Assembly: GCF_003633725.1 (NCBI RefSeq)
Contig: NZ_RBIJ01000001.1
Coordinates: forward strand, 1 to 64,000
DNA from: Brockia lithotrophica
Lineage (GTDB): Bacteria; Bacillota; Bacilli; Thermicanales; DSM-22653
Direction of reading: 5' to 3'
Length of the DNA: 64,000 bases
Translations under genes and position numbers: made by a program
Shown here: positions 26,641-33,326 of the stretch, in pieces
Position numbering within the stretch: position 1 is the stretch's first letter
Layout: every line of letters starts with the position of its first letter
Notes under the pieces: generated by a model
Seen by the model: the letters and a program-made list of their open reading frames with translations, nothing else
The model's database searches: none
Told to the model about the DNA's origin: nothing

Positions 26641-28269
26641 ATGAGCGAACGGCAGACGACCGAACGCGATCTCACTCGTCTGTTTTCCATACAGGAGTCG
26701 GCATCCAATCTTCGGCTTCTTTCGGACGCATCGGAGGACTCCCCTGCAGGTGTGGGCGAAACCGCCCTTCGGGGAACTCCTTACGTACCTCGGCGGCTTA
26801 CGCCTGCCCGCGTGTACGGCCTGCCCACGGCACGGGAGACGCGGCGGCGGGTGTTTCGCGACCTCCCCGTCGTCCTCTATCCCCCTCTTTCTGAGGAGCT
26901 CCGCCGCTTGGGACGGGGGAAGAAGTACTTCATCTACACCTACGGCTGCCTCATGAACGTCCGCGATTCCGAGACGGCGGCGGGACTTCTCGAGGCCATG
27001 GGCTTTTCCCCTGCCAAAGATCCGGCGGAGGCGGACGTCGTCCTCCTCAACACATGCGCGATCCGCGAAAACGCCGAGGAACGCGTGTTCGGCGAACTCG
27101 GCCGGCTCAAGGGGCTTAAGCGCACGCGCCCCGAACTCGTCGTCGGCGTGATGGGGTGCATGCCGCAGGAAGAGGGCGTGGCGCGCAAGCTGCTCGAAGA
27201 GCACCCAGAGGTGGACCTCGTCCTCGGCACGCACAACCTGCACCTCCTCCCCGCGCGCCTGGCGGAGGCGATTTTGGATCAAGTCCGTGTCTTTGACGTG
27301 TGGAATCGCGAAGAGGAACTCGTCGAGGCGCTCCCCGTGCGCCGGAGCGACCGGATTAAGGCGTACGTAAATATCTCCTACGGCTGCGACGAGTTCTGCA
27401 CGTACTGCATCGTTCCCTACACGCGCGGGCGCGAGCGGAGTCGGCTTCCGGAGGACGTCCTCCGAGAGGTGCGCGAGCTCGCGGAGGCGGGATACCGGGA
27501 GGTCACGCTTCTCGGGCAAAACGTAAACGCCTACGGCAAGGACTTTCGCGACCGCGTGTACACCTTTGCCGACTTGCTCGCGGACATCCAAAAGATCCCC
27601 ATTCCTTGGGTGCGCTTTACGACGAGCCACCCGCGGGACTTCGACCGGCGGACGATCGAGGTCCTCGCCCGCGGCGGGAACCTCGTGGAGCACGTGCACT
27701 TGCCCGTTCAGTCCGGCTCCGACGCCGTGCTTCGGCGGATGAACCGCCGCTACACGCGGGAGTGGTACCTCGAACTCGTGCGGGAAATCCGCGCGCACAT
27801 TCCCGAGGTGGCCCTCACGACGGACATCATCGTGGGCTTTCCCGGAGAGACGGAGGCGGACTTCGAGGCGACCGTCTCCCTCGTGGAGGAGGTCTCCTTC
27901 GATGGCGCCTTTACCTTTATTTATTCCCCGCGAGAGGGGACGCCAGCGGCGCGCTTTCCCGACGACACGCCTTATGAGGTGAAGCGGGCGCGCCTCGAAC
28001 GCCTCAACGAAGTCGTCCGGGCGCACGCCTTAAGGCACAACGAAGCGCTCCTCGGCCGGAGCGTAACCGTCCTCGTGGAAGGTCCGAGCAAGCGCGACGG
28101 CCGCGTCCTCGCCGCGCGCACGCGCACGAATAAGCTCGTACACTTCGAAGGTCCGCCGGAACTCGCCGGAGAGTTCGTCCGCGTGCGCATCGAGCGCGTG
28201 CAGCCCTACACGCTCTACGGCACCTACGTCGGAGCGGCGACTCCTGCGGAGGTGGAGGTCGGCGGATGA
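26641..28269 (+). CDS. miaB: tRNA-2-methylthio-N6-isopentenyladenosine-37 synthase MiaB
   Basis: A 542-residue radical-SAM methylthiotransferase acting on A37 of tRNAs already modified by MiaA. The N-terminal domain has the cluster cysteines in YGCLMNV, LNTCAIRENAEE and VMGCMPQEE; the radical-SAM motif is CDEFCTYC; a TRAM domain ends the protein. About 95 residues precede the first motif, longer than usual but similar to the Bacillus protein. ATG at 26641 follows GGAGGG. It overlaps ricA by 4 nt. A TATACT at 26615-26620 could be its -10 box, but the -35 is poor. Confidence 0.95.
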   Translation: MSERQTTERDLTRLFSIQESASNLRLLSDASEDSPAGVGETALRGTPYVPRRLTPARVYGLPTARETRRRVFRDLPVVLYPPLSEELRRLGRGKKYFIYTYGCLMNVRDSETAAGLLEAMGFSPAKDPAEADVVLLNTCAIRENAEERVFGELGRLKGLKRTRPELVVGVMGCMPQEEGVARKLLEEHPEVDLVLGTHNLHLLPARLAEAILDQVRVFDVWNREEELVEALPVRRSDRIKAYVNISYGCDEFCTYCIVPYTRGRERSRLPEDVLREVRELAEAGYREVTLLGQNVNAYGKDFRDRVYTFADLLADIQKIPIPWVRFTTSHPRDFDRRTIEVLARGGNLVEHVHLPVQSGSDAVLRRMNRRYTREWYLELVREIRAHIPEVALTTDIIVGFPGETEADFEATVSLVEEVSFDGAFTFIYSPREGTPAARFPDDTPYEVKRARLERLNEVVRAHALRHNEALLGRSVTVLVEGPSKRDGRVLAARTRTNKLVHFEGPPELAGEFVRVRIERVQPYTLYGTYVGAATPAEVEVGG

Positions 28270-28610
28270 ACGCGGAGAAACCGACCGAAACTGAACTCGT
28301 CCGCGCCCGGGCGCGCGCCGTGGTGGAGGTTTTGCGTGCGAGCGAGGTTGGCCAACGCTTTCGCGCTGCCGCCGCGCGCTGCGCCCGGCATCCCCGCCTC
28401 GCCCCCCTCGTCCGCGCTTGGCACCTCGCCCGCAGCCGTGGGGATACCGCCGCCGTGGAACGTCTCGAAGCGGAGATTTCCGCCTATCCGGTGGGCGCCG
28501 AGTACCTCGTTCTGTGGGAGGAGCTTGCCGCCCGACGCGACCTCGTGTTGTCCGTCCTCGAAGGTGCGTTGAACCGCGCGCTGGGGGAGGCGGGTTCGGA
28601 CGGTGTGTAG
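28266..28610 (+). CDS. ricA: YlbF/YmcA-family protein RicA
   Basis: A 114-residue helical protein of the YlbF/YmcA family, placed after miaB as in Bacillus. In Bacillus RicA joins RicF and RicT to steer RNase Y and supports sporulation and biofilm formation. Sequence shows the family helices (VVEVLRASEVGQRFRAAAAR...). The start overlaps the miaB stop (ATGA). Transcription beyond it enters an AT-rich segment. Confidence 0.83.
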   Translation: MNAEKPTETELVRARARAVVEVLRASEVGQRFRAAAARCARHPRLAPLVRAWHLARSRGDTAAVERLEAEISAYPVGAEYLVLWEELAARRDLVLSVLEGALNRALGEAGSDGV

Positions 28611-28664
28611 GTCCTTCTTGCGAAAAATTTGTGATTATGATCTCTTTCGGAGGTTTATTCGTCT

Positions 28665-29459
28665 ATGAACGACAAAATATTTAACTTTAGAAAAGCAATT
28701 TTTGATTTTAACGGCGAATCATTTATTTTTTCTCGTGCTGACACTGAATTTTTTGTTTATAAATTAAGTGATATTCCTAAAGCCCTAGATTGCGTTGATA
28801 GTGCTCGTAAGCGAGGGTTTATTGTAATTGGTTTTTTAACATTTGAAGCATGGAGGGCTTTTTTAAACGATAGTGTAGAATTAAAAAACATTGATTTAGG
28901 AAGAGGTGTCAAAAAAGACGAAAAACTTAATTATAATATTAATTTAGATCTACCATTAGCATGGTTCGGTTTATTTTCTGATAAAGAATATAATTTAGAT
29001 AATTGCGCATATAAACCAAATGAAAATGATTCTAGATCTGTTTATTCTCCTGGTTATGGTGAAGATAAATGGTATTGGGTGGACAGCGAGAGATGGAAGC
29101 AACTCCTTTTCGCATTGAGCAAAGGGTACTTTCCTGACGGCATATTAAAAGAAGCGTCGTGGTACTCTTATGCTACCGTGTTTTCTCAATTGCAGAGTGT
29201 TCTGCGCACAGGAGAACTTGAAGTATTGAACTTGACTTTTCGTTTGGTCTTGCCTTTATCTCGTGCACTCCGTACCCAGGAGTTGGTGCATTTCTATAGG
29301 AATCTCGTTCGTCGGCAGGGTGCTCGATACGGAGCATTTTTTCGATTTTGGTACAGCATTTGTTTTTTCGGCCTCACCGGAACTTTTTTTCACCTGGGAC
29401 GGTCGGACGATCCATCTCCGGCCGATGAAAGGAACAGCACCTCGCGGAAGGTTTGCTGA
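28665..29459 (+). CDS. pabB: Aminodeoxychorismate synthase component I, 5' part, frameshifted (pabB)
   Basis: The first about 225 residues match the N-terminal part of PabB: GFLTFEAWRAFL, LPLAWFGLF and later a GELEVLNLTFRL block that corresponds to the usual GDTYQVNLTF. PabB makes 4-amino-4-deoxychorismate from chorismate for folate. After a run of six T at 29337-29342 homology moves to the next frame; one T fewer would keep the frame open. The tail to 29459 in this frame is not PabB. Bases 28620 to about 29050 are only about 25-30% GC, while neighbours are near 68%. ATG follows GGAGG by 11 nt. This is either a broken gene, an error in the read or assembly, or a +1 shift site. Confidence 0.75.
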   Translation: MNDKIFNFRKAIFDFNGESFIFSRADTEFFVYKLSDIPKALDCVDSARKRGFIVIGFLTFEAWRAFLNDSVELKNIDLGRGVKKDEKLNYNINLDLPLAWFGLFSDKEYNLDNCAYKPNENDSRSVYSPGYGEDKWYWVDSERWKQLLFALSKGYFPDGILKEASWYSYATVFSQLQSVLRTGELEVLNLTFRLVLPLSRALRTQELVHFYRNLVRRQGARYGAFFRFWYSICFFGLTGTFFHLGRSDDPSPADERNSTSRKVC

Positions 29460-29982
29460 AGAAGATGCAAAACGAGGAGCGGAGCTCTTGGCATCGGAAA
29501 AAGATCGGTTGGAGCTTTTCCAAACCGCCTCGAATATTGTAGAAGAACTACGTCCTGTGGTCGACGGTAGCGTTCGAATCGGTTCCCCCGTTTTGGAGGC
29601 ATATCCGACTGTCTGGCAACTAACCCTCCCCATTGAGGCAGAGACACGGAACGGTATCAATCTCCCGGAGCTTTTTCGAACTTTGTATCCCCCTACGAGC
29701 ATCGCCGGTGTGCCTAAACGCGCAGCGCTTAGGTGGATTGAACGGTTAGAAGGAACCCCCCGTGGCCTTTATACGGGTGTTATCGGGATTATCGATTCGC
29801 GGAAAGCGCAGTTTAGCGTTGCCATTCGCACGGCCGTCGTCGACAACCCGAATTCGCGACTCATCTTTGGAACGGGGAGCGGGGTGACTTTACACTCGGA
29901 TGCAAAACGGGAATACCAGGAAGCAATCCTTAAGGCCGCAATTCTCTTGCCCCCAACCCAAGATGCCCCCGGCACTTTTTGA
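29263..29982 (+). CDS. pabB: Aminodeoxychorismate synthase component I, 3' part, frameshifted (pabB)
   Basis: This frame carries the chorismate-binding core of PabB from about 29337 onward: FDFGTAFVFSASPELFF, then RPMKGTAPRGR, EELRPVVDG, PKRAALRWIE and GLYTGVIG, then a final ILLPPTQDAP. The GTG at 29263 is only the first possible codon of the frame; the 25 residues before the shift point have no homology. It continues the 5' part in a +1 frame. Near its end (29960-29982) the reading again appears to leave frame, because the pabC frame follows as in fused PabB-PabC proteins. Base composition here is intermediate. Confidence 0.75.
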   Translation: MHSVPRSWCISIGISFVGRVLDTEHFFDFGTAFVFSASPELFFTWDGRTIHLRPMKGTAPRGRFAEEDAKRGAELLASEKDRLELFQTASNIVEELRPVVDGSVRIGSPVLEAYPTVWQLTLPIEAETRNGINLPELFRTLYPPTSIAGVPKRAALRWIERLEGTPRGLYTGVIGIIDSRKAQFSVAIRTAVVDNPNSRLIFGTGSGVTLHSDAKREYQEAILKAAILLPPTQDAPGTF

Positions 29983-30661
29983 AACGATGCGCCTCGATGA
30001 CGGTGAAATTTTCCTTGAGGCGGATCACCTCGCGCGTCTGACGTCCTCCCTTCGGTACTATGGGTTTCCGGATCGACAGGAAGAGGTTGAATGGGCCCTT
30101 TGGAAGGCAAAATCAGAACATCCTGTAGGCCTCTTTCGGCTGCGTCTTGTCGTCCCCAGGTCGGGTTCGATTCACTGGCATGTGGAACCCCTGGGTTCTC
30201 CGTGGAATGACCAAGGACGGTTGGCCCCGAAGCCGAAAGCAGGTTTAGAAGGAGAGGTGTTCTCCGTTCCCGCTCGTGTGCCGATCGACGAAACGGAGGA
30301 TCGTTGGTGGCACAAACGGATCGACCGTTCGTTTTACGAAGAGCGTCTCGCGGAAGGTTCGGAAGAGGTAGCGGTCCGGCAAATCCCCGTTCCTATCGGA
30401 GGTTTCGATGTACTTCTTTGGAATCGCGCGGGACGACCGACGGAGCTAACGCGGGCCAACCTTGTCGTCGAGCGCGCTGGCAGGTTATACACCCCGCCGC
30501 TCGAAGAAGGACTTCTTCCCGGTGTTTTTCGTGGTTACCTCCTTGCTGCCGGTACCCTAGAGGAAGCTCGTATTTCTTGGGAAGACCTTCGGGCTGCCGA
30601 TCGCCTTTACGCCATCAACAGCGTGCGAGGTTGGATGCCGCTTCGGATTATTTTTTTATAA
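29963..30661 (+). CDS. pabC: Aminodeoxychorismate lyase (pabC), perhaps the fused C-terminal domain of pabB
   Basis: A 232-residue PLP enzyme of the class IV aminotransferase family that splits aminodeoxychorismate into 4-aminobenzoate and pyruvate. It opens with LFETMRLDDGEIFLEADHLARL, has the active-site lysine candidate in WWHKRIDRSFYEERL and ends like PabC. It overlaps the pabB end by 20 nt, and no Shine-Dalgarno sequence precedes the ATG. Homologues exist as PabB-PabC fusions, where ILLPP...LFETMRLD runs without a break, so this may have been one protein split by a one-base change. Confidence 0.78.
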   Translation: MPPALFETMRLDDGEIFLEADHLARLTSSLRYYGFPDRQEEVEWALWKAKSEHPVGLFRLRLVVPRSGSIHWHVEPLGSPWNDQGRLAPKPKAGLEGEVFSVPARVPIDETEDRWWHKRIDRSFYEERLAEGSEEVAVRQIPVPIGGFDVLLWNRAGRPTELTRANLVVERAGRLYTPPLEEGLLPGVFRGYLLAAGTLEEARISWEDLRAADRLYAINSVRGWMPLRIIFL

Positions 30662-30731
30662 CTCAGGTGAACATGTTGCTCGAGACAACCCAATCCGGAG
30701 CTGTGCATCGGCGCGTGCGGCTTTCTCGAGG

Positions 30732-30759
30732 CACCAGCCCTCCTTTCTCCGCATAGCAT
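30732..30759 (+). promoter_or_regulatory. Possible sigma-K-type promoter for cotE
   Basis: CACC at 30732-30735 and GCATAGCAT at 30751-30759 resemble the mACm and gCATAnnnT boxes of sigma-K promoters with a spacer of 15 nt (16 expected). Bacillus cotE is transcribed late in the mother cell. The match is modest. Confidence 0.3.
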
Positions 30760-30792
30760 GGGGGCGGAACGCGGGGAGAAGGAGGGACGAAG

Positions 30793-31332
30793 GTGGAGAG
30801 CCTTGAAGGGAAGCGGATCCTCTTCCGCGAGATTCTCACGAAGGCCGTCGTCGGCCGCGGGCGGAAGTACGTGCAGAACTCGCACCGGATCACGCCCGAG
30901 CACACGCCCACGGGAGTTCTCGGTCTGTGGGTGATCGGTCACGTCTTTTCCGGCCGTCGCGTGGATGACGCCGTAGAGGTTGAAGGGAGCTACGAAGTGA
31001 ACGCGTGGTACGCGTACGACAACAACACGAAGACGGACGTTGCCAAGGCGACCCTCACGTACCGCGCGCGTATCCCCCTCGGCTACCTCGATCCGGATCG
31101 TGTCGAAGATCTCCTCATGGTCCGGGTATCGCAACTCGAGGCGCCGCATGCCGTGGAAGCGCGGGTCGTAGACGGAGAGATCGCGATGACCGTGGCCATG
31201 GAACTCGAGGCGGAACTCGTGGGGGAAACGCGCCTCTGCGTCGTCGTCGCTCCGGATGCCTGTGCCTTTCCGGGAGAAAAGGAGAAAAAAGATCCCGTGG
31301 AAGACGACCTCTTCGCCGACGAGTTGGACTGA
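30793..31332 (+). CDS. cotE: Outer spore coat morphogenetic protein CotE
   Basis: A 179-residue CotE, the mother-cell protein that organises the outer spore coat. It aligns along its length with the family: REILTKAVVGRGRKYVQ, LGLWVIGH, VEGSYEVNAWYAY, NTKTDVAKA, ELVGETRLCVVV and an acidic C-terminal tail. GTG at 30793 has AAGGAGGG 6 nt upstream. Upstream sequence 30738-30752 is complementary to the ribosome-site region 30771-30786. Its place before mutS-mutL matches Bacillus. Confidence 0.95.
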   Translation: MESLEGKRILFREILTKAVVGRGRKYVQNSHRITPEHTPTGVLGLWVIGHVFSGRRVDDAVEVEGSYEVNAWYAYDNNTKTDVAKATLTYRARIPLGYLDPDRVEDLLMVRVSQLEAPHAVEARVVDGEIAMTVAMELEAELVGETRLCVVVAPDACAFPGEKEKKDPVEDDLFADELD

Positions 31333-31425
31333 TCCGCACGCGGGAGGTGCCTCCCCCGCAAGGAAATCTCTTTCCGCTTCGGAGGGGTTTGCCTTTCGCA
31401 CCGCCGCTTCTTCCGGAGGTCGACC

Positions 31426-33198
31426 ATGCGCGCAACGGCCCGAATTCGTACGGAAAACCTGCTTCGCGAAGGGGCCGGTCTCACGCCGTTTGCGGAGGCC
31501 GGCTTTCTTTCCTCCCGCGCGCCGGGGGGACGTTGGCTTCTCACCTTTCCCGGTTCGGAGGTTGCCCTCTGGTGGTCGGACGCGCCGCCTCCTGACGAAG
31601 GGGGACATTTGCCCTTCGGGCATGCGGCAACGGGGGACATTCGTTCCAGGGATTTTCGAGCGTCCGGTGCGGATCCCCGTTTGGGGGAAGCGGCAGGGAT
31701 GCGCATCCTGAACGCAGCCTACGCGCCGCTTGCTGAACTTTCGGCTTCGGGTTTCGGCGACGAGGGAGGGGCGGGGCAGGGGATTCGGGCAGGGCGGGAA
31801 AAGGTGGCAAGGCTCGTCTCTTGCTTTCGCGCCTGGGGGCTACCCGTGGCTCCTTCGTTTGTGCTGAGGAGGGGAGGCGTCGCAGAAGCTGCGGTGGCGG
31901 AACGCCCCCGCAGGGCGGTTCATCCGGGGGGAGACGGCGCTTCCGCGAGCCTCTCGGTCTTGCGTCGTACCTTTCGCCTGTTCTTTGTCGACGGCGCCCT
32001 CCTGTGGCGCGAGGTGCACGATCCCTCGGGGTTTGTGGAGACGGCCAAGGCCCCGGAATCTGCCTGGGGAGCGCCCGCTTCGCGGGAGCTCTTTTTATCT
32101 CCTGAGCATCCGCTCCTCGAGCCGTACGGGCGGCGGTTCTTTCGCGCCGCGGAAGCGGCCCTTCGCGTCGTCTACGCTCTGGGTCTCGACCTCGGGTTCG
32201 TGGATCTTGTGGAGACGGAGGAGGGGTTTTCCCTCCTCGCCGTCGAGGCGCCTCCTGCGCTCAACCTCTCACAGGCGCGGCTTCTCGGGCGCTTCCTCCG
32301 CCGCCGCTACCCGCGTAGGCGGGGGGACGTTCCGGAAACGCCCCTCCTTATGGGTGCCGACCTCGAACTCCTCCTCGAACGTCCGGATGGACGCATCGTC
32401 CCGGCATCTCGTCGATTTCCCGACGCTGGGGAAATCGGCTGCGACCGCGTAACCGTGCGCCGCCGGGACGGGCGAGAGCGCCCCGTTCTCGAGCTCCGCC
32501 CTCCTCCCGGATCCTCGCCCGAGGAACTTCACGGCGAGATCCGCCGCCTGCTCGCCGAGGTGTTTCGCCGCGTCCCAAACGCTGGCGTCTACGCCGGCGC
32601 GGGAAGGCCGGGACTGCCTACGGGCGGACACATCCACCTTAGCGGCGTTCCCCTCACCTTTCGCCTCCTCCGGCAGCTCGACCGCTACGTTGCCCTCCCC
32701 CTCGCTCTCCTCGAGCCCGAGGGAGGCGCGCGGCGCCCGCGCTACGGCTTCCCCGGCGATTTCCGCGCCAAGGAACACGGCGGCTTCGAGTACCGTACGC
32801 CGGCGAGCTTCCTCACCTCCCCGGACACGGCGTATGCCGTCTTCGTCCTCGCGTACGCCGTCGCCCGCTCTACCGACCGCCTGCCCGCTCTTCGGGCCAA
32901 GACCGCCCACCTTGCCTGCGCCCTCCTGCTGGGGGCGGCGGAGGGGCTTTCGAGGGAGGGATCCTCGTTCCGGCGGGCACGGTCCGGCGACGGGCCTTCG
33001 TCTGAAGGGAAGGGGGCGCTTGCGGCCGAGGTCCTCGCCGCCTGGCGGGAACTGCGCCCCATATACCTCCGGCTCTTTGTCGACACGTCCCACGCCGTCG
33101 GGCGGATCCGCGCCGCAGACGACCTCTTTCGGCGCGCGGTATGGGGCGCGCGGGAGGCGCGACGGGATCTGCGCGAGCTCTGGCACCGCGAAGGGTGA
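31426..33198 (+). CDS. Amidoligase-family protein (phiEco32-like COOH-NH2 ligase type 2)
   Basis: A 590-residue protein whose C-terminal half (from MGADLELLL, about residue 309) fits the type 2 COOH-NH2 ligase family, a relative of gamma-glutamylcysteine ligase that forms amide bonds: IGCDRVTV, LELRPPPGSSPEEL and TGGHIHLSG are visible. The N-terminal half ends in ALGLDLGFVDLVE...LLAVEAPPALNLSQA, which resembles the end of an ATP-grasp fold as in YheC/YheD spore-associated proteins; this is inference. ATG follows GGAGG by 7 nt. A homologue lies between cotE and mutS in several Bacillales. The substrate is unknown; a role in peptide or coat modification is a guess from the neighbour. Confidence 0.75.
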   Translation: MRATARIRTENLLREGAGLTPFAEAGFLSSRAPGGRWLLTFPGSEVALWWSDAPPPDEGGHLPFGHAATGDIRSRDFRASGADPRLGEAAGMRILNAAYAPLAELSASGFGDEGGAGQGIRAGREKVARLVSCFRAWGLPVAPSFVLRRGGVAEAAVAERPRRAVHPGGDGASASLSVLRRTFRLFFVDGALLWREVHDPSGFVETAKAPESAWGAPASRELFLSPEHPLLEPYGRRFFRAAEAALRVVYALGLDLGFVDLVETEEGFSLLAVEAPPALNLSQARLLGRFLRRRYPRRRGDVPETPLLMGADLELLLERPDGRIVPASRRFPDAGEIGCDRVTVRRRDGRERPVLELRPPPGSSPEELHGEIRRLLAEVFRRVPNAGVYAGAGRPGLPTGGHIHLSGVPLTFRLLRQLDRYVALPLALLEPEGGARRPRYGFPGDFRAKEHGGFEYRTPASFLTSPDTAYAVFVLAYAVARSTDRLPALRAKTAHLACALLLGAAEGLSREGSSFRRARSGDGPSSEGKGALAAEVLAAWRELRPIYLRLFVDTSHAVGRIRAADDLFRRAVWGAREARRDLRELWHREG

Positions 33199-33227
33199 AG
33201 CGGTATACTACAAGAAAACGGCAACGC

Positions 33228-33255
33228 GCGCTCCGAACCTTCGGAGCGCTTTCTT
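33228..33255 (+). terminator. Intrinsic terminator before mutS
   Basis: A 10-bp stem (33228-33237 with 33240-33249; in practice an 8-bp stem with a 6-nt loop) is followed by TTTCTT. It follows the amidoligase gene. Confidence 0.75.
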
Positions 33256-33326
33256 GTGCCAAGGCCGGTTGGTGCGCATATGGAGGCGCGCGGGACGAAA
33301 AGCGGGTTGCGAAGGGGGGTCCGCCG

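Noticed and set aside
29337-29342. Programmed -1 frameshift in pabB
   Set aside because: The required change is +1 (or -2), so a canonical -1 slippery heptamer would not restore the frame. The site is also without a clear stimulatory structure.
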